The notes under the pieces were generated by a model that had not been told where the DNA came from, did not search any database, and was given only the letters and a program-made list of their open reading frames with translations. The position numbers were made by a program, and so were the translations under genes. Of a DNA stretch of 64,000 bases, positions 21,492-34,140 are shown piece after piece. The stretch comes from Paulownia fortunei (taxonomy: Eukaryota; Streptophyta; Magnoliopsida; Lamiales; Paulowniaceae), in NCBI GenBank assembly GCA_019321725.1, contig CM033121.1, positions 9,300,001 to 9,364,000 of the forward strand, written 5' to 3'. How positions within the stretch are numbered: the stretch's first letter is position 1; each line of letters begins with the position of its first letter.

Positions 21492-23183
21492 TGTTCCTTG
21501 AAATTTCTACCGCAAGTGTACAGTTCCAAGTTTTGGTATAGTAGGATGAGAAGGGTTGTCGTATCCATAGGGAATAAAATCTATTTAACACTAAGTATTG
21601 TAATTAAAATAATCCTAATTTTATTTAGAAACTTTGAGTAAAGAGTGTTGCTAATTAACAAACTAAAAAGCTTAAAAGTAAAATCTACAAGTTCACTTAG
21701 GCATTTATCAAACACAAAATACGTAAATAATTCCAGAGATGTGATTTCACCAAGTTTCTACCTAAGTTAACAAATCAATCATTAATCTCAAGCTACCAAT
21801 GTAATTTGGTAAGACTTAAGTTTCTCCGAAGTGTAGAATGATTATGATTTCTAATTTAAATTTAATTTTCCTTTGAAAACCCAAAACATAAATTCTATCA
21901 AAGCTCAATGATTCTTTAATAAGACTTCAAAAGTTTTCATAAGCCTCCCGACTATATGAATTCCTAGGTCGTATTATCATAAAGTCATATACAAAATTTT
22001 CTCTCTCAAGTGTCAAATTTCATATTCCAAACAATCAAGATTAGTGATCAATTAATCAAGAAAGTAATCAAAATAAGATAATGCAAATAAATTGAGAAAC
22101 TTGAGGTATAATGAATTGAAAATCAAAACATAGAATTCAATATTAACTATACCTCATCACCTGAAAACTAGAATTTAGTTCATAATGAAATAGTTAAACT
22201 CATAGACAAGTTTTTGTTCATGATTGAAAGAAGAAAAGAAAGAAAGAAATGAATTCAAGAATTAAATGAAGAAAATCTATTCTATGTCTAGAATTTGATG
22301 TCTTCAATCGTGTTCTTGAAGACTTCTTCTTACTCTTTAGCATCCTTCTTGTGTTTTCAAAGTGCCAAAAGTCCATTGAATAAATCCTAGGTCTTCTATT
22401 TATACTTTTCTTCCAAAAACACACTTAAAAGAACTAATTCGAATAATTTTTTTACAAATGGTGCCCCGGAGAGCTAAAACAGCTTATAGACATAAAGTAT
22501 GCAGCTTTTCTTGTAGTTGAATTGCACCTTAGAACCCTTTATGAGCCTCGATGCTTTCTTCTCTATTTACGATGCCCCAACATGAGAATATGGAGCACCG
22601 ACACCAAGTGCTATTTTGGACCACAACATGAAGTACTTTGTCCAGTGTCTTGCAATCGATTTTTGACATTCTTCTCAGATGAATTGGCTTTTGGTGTCTT
22701 TATATAAAATGTAGGGCTATCTATTGGAATTTTATATCCCTTTGAATCACCTAAATATCATATTTGTGGAGAAGAAGGTTATTCCAAAAATACCAAGATG
22801 TGCCGCATTTAAAAGTTTTATATCATTACTAAATCTTTAACCCGAATTTTCTCATTGAAATAGAATGAACTGGGCTTCATTCAACATTAACATTACAGCC
22901 CTATCTATGAAATTTCCAATGGATCAAGAATTAGGTCATTGGTGCTTCGGTGCGAAGAGTTTTGCTAAAAATACAAACACTGCCACAATAGCACAGCGAG
23001 GATGAAATATTCTATACTTCTTTCCTTTGCATCTTTAGACTTGTAACACTTGTCTCATTCTTCCATTCTATATAACTCTATAAAATGTAAATAAAACACA
23101 TAGAAAACAACATAAAATACTTGAACACAAATAAATAATTAAGTTAAAAATCTTAGAAATGTAGGTAAAACACCAACTTAACA
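21492..23183 (-). repeat. 5' LTR of Athila-like element (minus strand)
   Basis: About 1.69 kb. Starts TGTTAAGTTGGTGTTTTACC at 23183 and ends GGAACA at 21492 followed by AGTTTT and the PBS. The opening phrase is typical of Athila-type LTRs. Not the same family as LTR family A. No partner 3' LTR is in the window. Confidence 0.7.
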
Positions 23184-23559
23184 GCGACAATGAGCAAATC
23201 AAGTAAGAGCTTAGTGTCATACACCAGTTAAAGATATACATCAGCTTAATTCAAAAAAATATAAGGACAGTTTAACTCGCTATACACCAGACTTCTTTTA
23301 CTATACTAATCAATATATTTCTTATCTCTCAGATAATATAAATAAGTGGACACTTGATTTGAAGCAAGTCAATGCATTCACAATTATGTTCTGACAACTA
23401 AGTCAAACATAATTAGCCGGCTCATGAATACAAGATGGGTGTTAGTAAAAAATGCATTCTTTTTCTCACTAGAATCTCTTAATTTTATATAACTAGTTTC
23501 TTAGTCATGTATGACATAATAAACATTTTTATGTTGAATTACAATTACATTCTACACAA
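23184..23559. other. Noncoding, possibly 3' LTR edge of the copia relic
   Basis: AT-rich sequence between the RNase H end of the minus-strand copia relic and the Athila-like LTR. I could not match it to a second LTR copy. Confidence 0.35.
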
Positions 23560-25260
23560 TCTAAAATACATAATATATCCTATAAAGACATCTCCAGGTA
23601 TTGGCTTAGTAAAAAGATCAACCACCATAAGATCCATGGACATGTATTTCTAAGTCACCACTTTTTTCTTAATTATGTGTCTAATGAAATTGTTACTTGG
23701 TATCAATGTGAGGTTTTGCCCTAGTATTAAGGGTCATTAGTGTAATAAATAGCTAACTATTTGTCACAATAAATCATCACAACTCCTATGCAACTGCTTA
23801 CTACTCCCAAATGATACAAAAACCTTCCCAACCAAACACCTTCTTATACTCTAGAAGCACCTGCCACAAATTCTGTTTCCATTGTGCATAGTGATACACA
23901 AGTTTGTTTCTTACTTCTCCATGAGATAGCACCACCATTTAGCAAGAAAGCATACCCAGAGGTAGACTTACATTCATCAATGTCACCATCCCAATTAGCA
24001 TCTATGTATCCTTTTAGTAATAGACCTTTCCCTTTAAAATAAAGAAAGTAATCTGCAGTGCCTTTCAGGTATCTAAAATTCCTTTTAAATGTACTCTAGT
24101 GTCTTCTCCTTGGATTGAATTGATACCTACTAACTAGACCTATGTTTTAAAAAATACTAGGATGAGTACACATCATAGCATACATCAAACTCCCAATAGC
24201 ACTAGAATATGATACTTTAGATATCTCTTATTTTTCTTCATCATTGGGCACATTTCAAGACTTAAACTTTTACCTTTAACCGTAGGATTATTAATGGTTT
24301 TGCAGCTTTCCATTCTAAATTGTTCTAGAATCTTCTTAATATATGATTCTTAAGAAAACATAAGTAGTTCCAACCTTTATGAATTTTAATCCCCAAAATT
24401 TAGTTTGCCTCACCCATGTCCTTAATCTAGAATGTAGAAGATAATCATTTCTTAATAGTTTGAACATACTCATTATCGTTCATGACTAATAACTTTTCAT
24501 CGACATAAAGAGATAGCATTACAAACTTTCTATTAGACCTTTTCACATAAACATAATGGTCTTTATCTATCATGATGAAGTCATATGAGATTATGGCTTT
24601 ATAAATCTCAGATACCATTGTCTAGAAGACTACTTAAGGCCATCAATTGATTTATTCAATTTGCAAACTTTATTTTCTTAGCATTTAACAACAAAACTTA
24701 TTGGTTTTTCCATATAGATTTCCCCTTCTGGTTCTCCATTGATAAAAGCAGTCTTAACGTCCATCTGATGTAATTCTAAATCTAAATTAGCTACTATGGC
24801 CAACAGTAGACGAAGGGAAGTCAATATTACTGGTGAAAAGGTTTCTTCATAATTAATACCCTCTTATCGGGTATAACCATTTGCCACTAGTCTAGCTTTA
24901 TACCTCTCAATAGTTTCATTAGCCTTTTGCCTAATTTTAAGAACCCATTTGTTCCCAATAGCTTTGCTCCAAATGGAAGATCAACCAGTTCCCAAACATA
25001 GTTTGAATCCATTTCCTAATGCTTTCATCCATTTGTTCTTTGAAGGACAAGACAGAGCGTGATTTTTGTCCTTTGAAGGATAAGACAGAGCCTGATTTTT
25101 CTTTTTAGACTCTTCTTCATCTCCTAGAGATATAATAAAAATGTGCCCTTCAATCTCATAATAATGTTTATGCATACCATTCTTAGTTTTGTTTCAAAGT
25201 TAGGATTAAAATAAATCATTTGGATGAGAATTGCTCCTTTTGGGATAAAGTGATAAGTCA
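23560..25260 (-). pseudogene. RT and RNase H remnant (Ty1/copia)
   Basis: Minus-strand order: VWELVDLPFGAKLLGTNGF (start of RT, near 25000), LYVDEKLLV at 24487-24510 (catalytic YVDD altered to YVDE at 24496-24507), FRYLKGTADYFLYFKGKGLL, YIDANWDGDIDECKSTSGYA, ISWRSKKQTCVSLCTMETEF (RNase H) and DLFTKPIP near 23610 (C-terminus). Stops in between. The D-to-E change hits a metal-binding Asp. Confidence 0.8.
25038..25103 (-). repeat. 33-bp tandem duplication inside copia pol
   Basis: Two adjacent 33-base units with three or so differences. In the minus-strand frame they give NQALSYPSKDK and NHALSCPSKNK, so the duplication keeps frame. Confidence 0.85.
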
Positions 25261-26650
25261 TTCTCTTCAATTTATAATGATCTATATGGTATATAGCCAC
25301 TATTTGAATTAGGCAACTCAAATAAAGGTTCTCTTTCCTTTATTTCACCTATACTAAAAAATTCATTCTCAAAATTATTGCATTTCATGATTTAATATTA
25401 GTAATACTTCCATCTTCTTGTTCACCTATGAATACATAACCTTTAGACTATTTAGAACATCTAATAAAGATATATTTCTTTCCTCGAAGACCCAATTTTC
25501 CAAATTTATTAGAACAATTATGAATGTAAGCAACTGATCCCTAAGGTCTAATGTTGCTTAGGTCAGGCTTTCTACCAATCCAAAGTTCATATGATGTAGA
25601 AGGTACTAATTTTGAAGGCATTTTATTCAAAATATAGGTCGTAGTTAACAAAGCATCTACCCAAAAATAAATAGGCAAGTTAGCTTACGCCTTTAACAAC
25701 ACCATTCTATTGAGGTGTGTGAGAAATAGTCATTTCCCTAATTATTCATTTTTCATTACATAAATCCTTGAATTGATCAAATATATATTATCCCTTGATA
25801 AGTTCTTAACATCTTTACTATTTTATCCATTTGATTCTCCAATTTATTGACATAATGTCTAAAACACTCTACTGTTTCAGACTTGTGTGAAATCAAATAG
25901 ACTTGACCAAAATATGAGAAATCATCTATAGATGTAATGAAGTATGAGACTCCATACCTAGCCTTTACATTCATTGGATCACAATATCTAAATGGATTCA
26001 CTGCAATGGAAATTTTTCCCTAGTGGCATTTCTAAATGATTTTTGTGTCATATTTCTAGTAAGAAAATATTCACAAGTAGACAAATCAACTTTAAAAAGT
26101 CCATCTAATAGTCCTATCTTCATTGGTCGATTTATCATGTCTTGCCCGATGTAGCCTAATCTAGCATGTTAAGTATAAGCATTTACATTGGAATACAAGA
26201 CCAACAAACATTTAATGAAACACATTGGTCAACATAATAGTTAAACACTTATTTGTCACAATCCAATACCATAAAACTATTCTTAATATGTCCACAATTG
26301 TAATACATCTTTTCATAGTAAATACAAACCAAATCACTACTAAAGTTCAAACTAAAACCTAATCTTGAAAGAACAACAATAGAAATCAAGTTTCATTGAA
26401 TCTTCGATACATAGAGGATATCATGTAGAATAAGAGTTTGGCTATCACGTAACTCTAGTTTTCATGTGTCATGCCCTTGACTTCTACTATGGCATTATTT
26501 CCAACATATATCCATCTTGTAGCACAAGACACTCGATGGAATTCCACAAATGCTTCACAATCTCTAGTTACATGGTTAGTTGCACTAGAGTCTATTACAC
26601 ATAGGATAAGATTTAATTAATAAAATAGTATTAGAGACATATATAACATT
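25261..26650 (-). pseudogene. Integrase remnant (Ty1/copia)
   Basis: Minus-strand pieces in order: ILHDILYVSKIQ near 26430 (pre-integrase), NRPMKIGLLDGLFKVDLSTC near 26110, RLGMESHTSLHL near 25940, VSYFITSIDDFSYFGQVYLI (core, 25960-25890), TISHTPQ-NGVVKGV near 25720, and KYIFIRCSK-SKGYVFI near 25450. The DDF-type core and the PQxNG block are conserved. At least six stops. Confidence 0.75.
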
Positions 26651-27260
26651 CAAGGAAACATTATTAAGTTCTTTCTTTTTCGATTCAGGGTTATCATGAG
26701 AGAAATGGCCAACTGCATGACAATTATAACACTTCATTTTACTCTTATCTTTCTTTTTCCCAAACTAATTACGCTTGTTCTTATGGTTGGATTTAGGGTT
26801 ATTCTTCTTAAACCCTTCTCCAGTCTATTTCCCTTTCTTGTCTTTCTTCCATAAAGGCATTGCTATGGACTTAGTAGCACCAAGCTGCTCATCCTCAAGT
26901 TCAACATGGCGAGCATAAGAGAAAGTCTGCATGCTATCATTGTGAGTCAGATTAACTTTTAGATACTCCCAGTTGCCAGGAAAGGATCGAATCAAACCTT
27001 AAACTTGCTTCTCATTGGAGAGGATATGGCGAGCTGACTTTAATTCACATATCATGTTTGACATAGTTCTTAGATGTTGTTTGATAATGTGACCAACTTA
27101 TTTCTTGTAAGTGTCAAACTTAATTGTCAGTTGCCTCAGACGAGTGACAGTCGTACCTCTATATTTCTCTGTGAGCTACACCTAGATGTCATGAGAAGTA
27201 GGATGTTGCTCACACTCATGAATGAGATCATCAATCATAGAGCTAACCAGAATAACACAA
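26651..27260 (-). pseudogene. gag remnant with damaged zinc knuckle (Ty1/copia)
   Basis: Minus-strand reads IDDLIHECEQHPTSHD, then SFPGNWEYLKVNLTHNDSMQ, FSYARHVELEDEQLG, and a knuckle CYNCHAVGHFSHDN at about 26735-26694 where the final Cys is Asn. Gag starts abruptly; its N-terminal part is missing. Confidence 0.75.
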
Positions 27261-29484
27261 GCAACATACGTAATTTTGACCTCGTCAAATGTACACATGT
27301 AATTTTGTTCTTAAAATTAAAATATACGATAAACCAACATATGGTATAAACTCGAAATATCACATAATTCCCAATCATCATCTACAATCTAAATATTGCA
27401 TTATCGTAAACTTCATTTTAAATTAAAAAATATTAATAAGTTCTAGGTGAGAATCACTTAAATTTTTCCAATTAGAACTTCCACTTAATTTTGTAAAATA
27501 CATAACTCATGCAATACAATAACTCATCTTGTTATATAATGAAGATAAGCTTACATTGTTATATTCACAATACATACTTTGAAGTAAATATATTACATAA
27601 CATAAAATATTTTTTTAATGTGTTACATAACATGTTCATAAATACTACAAAAGTGAAGATATATACAAAATGTGTCATCTCCTTAAAGATCAAATCAATT
27701 CCCTACTTAAGGCATATACAGATACGATATCATTTTAGTCATTGCTTTAGAAAGCCTATTTGTTGGAGTGAACTTTAAGACATGAAAACCAGAGTTTATC
27801 TTCAAAGATATTGATTTTCTCATATTGAGTTCAATTTCTTTTGCCTTGCATATCTTAATCAACTTTGATCTCAATGTCGTAAGAGTTATCGATTTGTTTC
27901 TTTCGGTCTGTTATTTCACCGTATCTTTCCAACACGTAGGTAGAGAATCTCTATGTAGTTGAATTTTTACATCACCATTTTTATGAGTGTTGTAACCCAA
28001 ATGAACAAGCTCCAAGCATTTATTTCCATTATACTAAGATGTTGTCGGCAAAAAGTGCAATGGATTCATGTTATAAAGCCTAAAAATCTCCAACTTTGGC
28101 AAACACTCTGGAGTCCTTCCTTCTTTAGCTTCCCCAGAAGGATGCTAAGAATGTATCTTATTCTCACTATATCTAAAAATGGAGAATAAATATTTAATTG
28201 AATGCAAAGCCAATCCTAGTATTTCACCATACAAGATGAAAAATTTTAAACACTCATAAACATAACACATGCTAAATTCAATAATTTTCTTATGTAGAAA
28301 AACTAATTTTCATGCATAATTGGATGAGCATATTAATAAAAAAGGTGTTATGAATTTTCATCCAAGTGGCCCAAAACATAGGAAATATTATTCATAATTT
28401 ATAAAATAAATTCAAATTTTTTTGCAATCTGAAAGTATTTTTCTGTAATTTTATACAAAAATTTAAAATAAAAAATTCATGAAAAATGTTTTTTATTTCA
28501 ATTTAAATTACCAAAAAAATCAGAAATAAAATCCTGAACGTAACAATATTTTTTCAGTCGGAAACCAACCATCGAAAATCTCTACATGCGGCGTCCTCTC
28601 TACGTTTCTTTACGGCGCCCTTCTAGTTACCCCTATTTTCGATGCTTCCAAATCCATTGGCACAACCTGTTTTATGACCAAACACCTGAAACTATAAGTT
28701 TGGGTCACACACAGTCTTCGCCGAGAGTGGGATTTACATTTTCCTAGTTCGTCGTCTTCTTTAAAATTTTTAAAATTTTCAGAAAACCTAAAATATGACC
28801 CAAATTTTCAAAAGATATATCTATCTCATTTTTAAGATATTTTGGTTTTGTAATATATAGTTGTAAAGCATTTTTCATGAGGATTCTAACTATATGTTCT
28901 ATACTTTGAACAAAACAATATTGAAAAATAGACATGAATTCTGCAATTTTAATGAAAATATATAATATCTCATTATATATGAAATATGAAGATATGAGAT
29001 ATTAAATAATGATTATATAGTGTATAAACATGCTTTTTAAAAGTGAAAGCATAATACGTAGTATACATTGATTCACCATGAAAGACCTATTAAACTCCAT
29101 AAAAAGGGAAACATGGTTCTTAATATAATTGTTCATATAAACATGATTGAACACATCAAAAATAAGTCAGGATATCAACTAATCTTGCTTTGCTACAATG
29201 ACCGAAATTAAATTCGAATTACATGATTTTTTTGAATAAAATTCACCATTTATACTAGGATCTTTTTATTGACCTTTTCTTATGTTCAAATGCTTCTGAA
29301 TTGTAAAAAATCCAATCATAAATCATAGAGGGTTCACTTGTAATCTTGATTACACTTGACTTCTACATTCAGGCCACCATTTTCACACGAAATATTTTCT
29401 ATTTTTCAGCCCAGCCCTTTTCTATCTTTCTACTTCTACGTATTCAAGCAGTTTTACTTCTCTTATAAATTGAAGAAGATAGTT
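27261..29484. other. Noncoding 2.2 kb between two copia elements
   Basis: No supported frame. The minus strand near 28200-27800 resembles plant LTR or leader DNA in style but I found no boundaries. A relatively GC-rich patch at 28556-28640 (GGCGTCC, GGCGCCC) stands out. 28744-28935 and 29356-29577 contain short chance frames. Confidence 0.45.
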
Positions 29485-29489
29485 GAGAT
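29485..29489. repeat. Target site duplication GAGAT (left)
   Basis: GAGAT directly before the LTR start; identical to 39396-39400 after the 3' LTR. Confidence 0.93.
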
Positions 29490-31696
29490 TGTTGGAGTAG
29501 GATGTCCAATGCCCCCAATTAAATTGGGTATATTATATTTTTTTTTTATAAAAACAATCTTATTGAAATCATATTAACAAAAAAGACATTCTCTTTATCT
29601 TATGTCTTACATCTTTTATTTTTGCACATTAGATAAAGTCCTTACACTAAATTTAACTATGGGGCATGGTCGCGTATATGATGGCGATCATGAAACATAC
29701 TTCTAAGGTTTTGATTTTAAATAAGTTTCGAGTCGAGTGCTTTTTGAGAAGGAATATCAAATAGCTCAATAAGACTCGCACATATGATGCATGCTCATGA
29801 AACGAGAATGTCACATTCCATTGGCATTAGCATAGAGACGTAAGTACATGTATGTGGGTATTTGTTAGGGAACAACTACACCAAACATGGTCCGCAAGAA
29901 ATTCTTAGTTGGAGGCTTTGCTTGTCGAAACAAGAATTTATGTGTTGCGATAATACACGACTAGTCCTCAGACTTGAGGCACGATGGTAGCCTTGTGTGC
30001 AATACTTTGATATATCTTCTGATTGCTTGACAATCACAAAGGGGGTATGTTAGGTGTTGCATTGGTGTGCATGGAGGTTTGTCAATAGCCACCATAGAAT
30101 TCGACACTTGTGTTTTTAAATAAGAGAATCTCCTCTGTTTTTATAGTTCGTGATTCAAAAACCTTAACCAATGCAGGATGAATCGTGATTCATCAACAAT
30201 CATTGGAACTTGAAATGGGATCACAATTATTGAATCATTTAGGATTTTGACTTATAATTAACGCCTTAGATTCAATCGGGAATTTAGGTTTTAAAAAGAT
30301 CATACGTGTATGGTACTCGCAACTAAAATAGGTGTACTCGCTATTTCACCTAAGAGTAGTTTGTCATGACTACTTGTTAGGTGTTCTCATGGATAGTAAG
30401 GTTCTTGAAATTAAAAAGTTGATTTCAAGTGAATTAATTAATTGAATTAATTAATTAAAATAATTGTTATTCATAAGTTGCAATGTTACAAACTTGCTAC
30501 TAGTTTAGTAGTGAACCTAAGAGGGTCACATATTTTTACGGAAAGTAACATTTCTAATTTTAGATTTTATACAATGGTTGGAAATTAATTAATTAATACT
30601 GATTAATTAATTAATTAAAGGTTCTATTTAATTTAATGGTTAAATTAAATTATTCAATTAAGTAATTGAGTTATTTAATTGGACCTAATTTGATTAGGAA
30701 GCTTAATTGGAGTAAATTAAATTAATCAATTGGATTGATTAAATTGTGATTGAATCAATTGAATTGATTTGGAGATTTTTGAGTCCAACCCCTAAATTAA
30801 TGTGGATCACTTAAGAAACCTACTAAAATATGAAAAAAATAAATTAAATAAATATGATTTATTTAATTAACATATTTACAAATAAATAAATATAGTGACT
30901 GATTTTATGGGATAAGATCGGCCACTAAAATTTAATTTATATATAAATATAATTATAGTAAATACATGATATATATATATATCTTGATATTATTTAAAAA
31001 GTTTAAATTAATATCAACAATATATGTAAATAATTTTGATGATTAATGTAGTCTCATATTAGTCCACATACAATAGGAGAGAGAAAATAGAAGAGTTCTT
31101 GCAAGATTAGGAATCCTTCAAAGATAAAATTTTGAAATAGTTCAAAATTAAAAAACTTTCCAAGAGTTGAAAAATGATTAAAATTTTCAGCCCTATATAT
31201 ATGAGGGATGAAAATTACATAATTAATTCAAAAAATTTGAGAAAAAATTATTTTGTTTAAAATCTTCTATTTTACTCTCCAAGAAAAGAAAAGAAAGAAA
31301 AAAAATCAGTTTCTTGTTATTCTTTTCATATTATTGTTTAAGAACTTAAATAATCAATCTTTATTATTCTTGAAAATTTACTCCGGTTCTAAATTAGTAA
31401 ACAATTAAAAGGTTACTACCCAGTCCTTTTGATTGGTGTTGCTCTTCCATATTATAGACCTGATAGTGGGGAGACACTTAGATCTCTGCGAATTCTGATA
31501 GTCCAAAATAAGCAATTGATTGCTTTATTCCTTACAACAACTGGAGTGCACATAAGGTATAATCTAAATTTAATATTTATTTATATATTCACTTGATAAA
31601 ATTTATGTTTGATATTCACTCGAGGGGTTAAATTTTTGTTTGATAAAATTTTAATTTTCCGCTGCGTATACCACTGCGATTATAGCGAACCCAACA
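29490..31696 (+). repeat. 5' LTR of the complete copia element
   Basis: 2207 bp, TGTTGGAGTAGG to CCAACA. Includes several AATTAATT-rich stretches (30430-30780) and a TATA box TATATATAT at 31194-31202 in CCCTATATATATGAGGG, also kept in the other LTR. Confidence 0.95.
31194..31202 (+). promoter_or_regulatory. TATA box in 5' LTR
   Basis: TATATATAT inside a segment identical in both LTRs (partner at 38885-38893), about 500 bases before the LTR end; conservation against a diverged background supports a promoter role. Confidence 0.6.
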
Positions 31697-31697
31697 G

Positions 31698-31710
31698 TGG
31701 TATCAGAGCC
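31698..31710 (+). promoter_or_regulatory. Primer binding site, initiator Met tRNA
   Basis: TGGTATCAGAGCC one base after the LTR; the standard plant copia PBS complementary to the 3' end of tRNA-iMet. Confidence 0.95.
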
Positions 31711-33289
31711 GCGGTTTTGCTTATTCAGTAAATTTTGAATTTATGAATGTATGTTTTAAAATTGTTTAAATTCGTGTTAATTATGTAAAATTTGATTTTG
31801 CAGATTTTTAGAAATTTTTAATTGGAATAATTTTAATTGCTTATTTAAATTGTTTAAATATGTAAATAAAAAAAGGTGATGAAACGGGCCATCAGGTGTC
31901 AGACACTCGATGGCTGCATGCGCGCAAGCACCTGGGCGCCCGCTGGTACCCGGTGTTGGGCTCCCAACAAAGGGCACCTAAAGCGCGTCCAACGGGCAGT
32001 AGTGGCACTGCTAGTCGTATCGTTTTTGGGTTTTTATTTTTTTATTTTTTTATTTTTTGAAATATTAAAATTTAATATTAATTTGAATTATTTTTGAAAA
32101 ATTATTTTTTAAGCAATTAAAAATTATACCAAGCTAAAAAAATTGCGTTTAACAATTTGCTAAATTTACATGTTTTATAATTACATATAATGTTAATTAT
32201 GAGCATGTATGGAATGATCATGAACCATTGGACCAATGTGATTGATTTTATTTAATATTTTTAGGTTTTAAAAAGGGGCTTGCGAGCCTCTTATTCCATC
32301 TATATAAGTTATTTTCTTTTCTGTAAAGAGAGTAGAATAGATGGTGAGGTTTTTATTTTTCATTAGAAGACGAAGAAGAATAAAAAAGGAGATTCCAAAG
32401 AAGGCCCATATTTGTATGGGATACAATTATGTAATAGAATAGGTTATATTCTATTTTTTTTACTATTAGACTGACATTAGGTCCATTTTTTACTCAAATA
32501 GACCGCATAGAATTGATTCATGATCATCCATTTATTTAATTGTGTATTAGATGCATGCTTAGAATTTTATTTAATGTTTTTATGCTTGCGCAATGATATT
32601 ATGATGTCACACATTAAATAACCAACCTAATTTAAATTAGATGAGGTGTTGGATAAAATTAAACCCCACTTAATTTACAAAAATTAAGTAAAAGAATTTT
32701 TTTTTTGAAAATTTAATTTCAAACAAAAATGGATAAGGTAGGACCTATCGTTTCATACCTACCATCAAAGATAGAGATATTACCACCGCTATCGCACTTG
32801 ATCACTTGCCATGAGTCGTGGGGTGGTCTTATGTTGGAAAGTTGTGATCTCTACCAAGCATTGAGATACTCGTGAGATGGAATCATCATTATATTAACCA
32901 TGAGTTGTGGGACATCTTGATGCTCTATCTACACGAATGTTTGATGAGTATTGTTTGACACTTAGTACTATATGGGCTCATAAAATTGAGATATATCGGA
33001 AGAAGTGAAACAAATCAAACTTGAGGGTTGTATAGTGATACAATCGTCAAAGAGTTGACTACCGATAGAAATATTTCATGGGCTCATAAAATTGAGGTGT
33101 GGAATATTTCCATTGGACCTCAAGCTCACTAAGAAATTTGATTTCCCGAAATTCCATTAGAGGTGATGGAATTCGAAAAAAATAGTGGGAAATATTTAGT
33201 ATTAAAGACCTTATATTAAATGAGTATGTTTTTTGCCATAGTTTACTCATTTTGTACTTCGTGCATATTTTGTAGTTTATTCTACTAAA
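31711..33289 (+). other. Long 5' leader of the copia element with GC-rich patch
   Basis: About 1.6 kb between PBS and gag ATG. A GC-rich island at about 31880-32020 (GGGCGCCCGCTGG, CCCGGTGTTGGG) contrasts with the AT-rich rest and spans short chance frames on both strands. Could be an RNA structure (packaging or translation control) or a captured insert. Confidence 0.6.
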
Positions 33290-34140
33290 ATGGCAAAGAA
33301 TCCACTTGCAACAATTCTTGAACAAAATAAATTAACTGGACCTAACTTTGTCGATTGGCTAAGAAACCTGAATATAGTTCTTCAATCGGAAAAGAGGGCA
33401 TATGTCCTCGATACTACGCCTCATTTGGTTCCACTAGAGGATATTACTTCAAAGGCTTATGTAGATATTTATGTCATGTCGATGAAAATCTATAGGCTCG
33501 ATGCTACATGCTGTCATCGATGTCAAATGAACTACAGAGGCAGAACGAGAATCAAGATACTGCTTACGGGATCCTCATTCACCCACAAGAGTTGTATGGT
33601 GAAAGAACTCGGCAGACAAGATATCAGATCTCAAAAGAACTTTTCAGATGTTGTATGACTGAGGGCTCTTCAGTCCATGATTATGGATTGAAGATGATAA
33701 CCCTTATTGAAAGGTTGGCATCCCTTGGAGTTGTTATGGAGAACGAACTTTATACAGACCTTCTGTTGTAGTCTCTGCCTTTACCATTTGACACCTTTGT
33801 TGTCAACTTTAACATTCACAACATGGAGACTAGTCTTGCTAAGCTTGTGAACATGTTAAAGATTGTTGAGTCCACCAAGAAAAAGGACAAGCCGCTTCTG
33901 CTTGTTGGATCTTCTTCCGGATCAAAGGCTAAAAAGCCCAAAAAATGAAAGAAGAAATGAAAGGGTTCCTCTAAACCCAACAAAATGAAAGCTAAGGGCG
34001 GCGTCAAAAAGGTTTATTCTCAAGCCAATGACAAGTGTCATTACTGCGGCAAACTAGGACATTGAAAGAGGAATTGCAAGGAGTATGTTGCAAGCCTGAA
34101 GAGTTCAAGTATATATTTTGTTGAAGTTAACTTGTCGATT
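33290..34140 (+). pseudogene. gag of the copia element, frameshifted
   Basis: ATG at 33290 opens MAKNPLATILEQNKLTGPNF, the conserved gag start. The frame changes near 33510 (ASMSNELQRQ-type segment in frame 33508-33771) then LVNMLKIVESTKKKDK. A Lys-rich linker leads to the zinc knuckle KCHYCGKLGH at about 34035-34080, where the expected Trp after His is TGA (34063-34065). Capsid and RNA-binding role. Dead from frameshift and stops. Confidence 0.85.

Larger units (their letters stand above)
23560..27260 (-). mobile_element. Ty1/copia relic (gag to RNase H), minus strand
   Basis: Gag, integrase, RT and RNase H occur in copia order on the minus strand within 3.7 kb, but no LTR pair, PBS or PPT could be identified. 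Frequent stops. Different family from the 29490 element. Confidence 0.8.

Noticed and set aside
30430..30780. AATTAATT-rich stretch as a MITE
   Set aside because: Present in both copia LTRs at the same place; part of the LTR.
31777..32097. Two opposite frames over the GC-rich leader patch
   Set aside because: Overlap on both strands and no similarity; GC-rich DNA lacks stops by composition.
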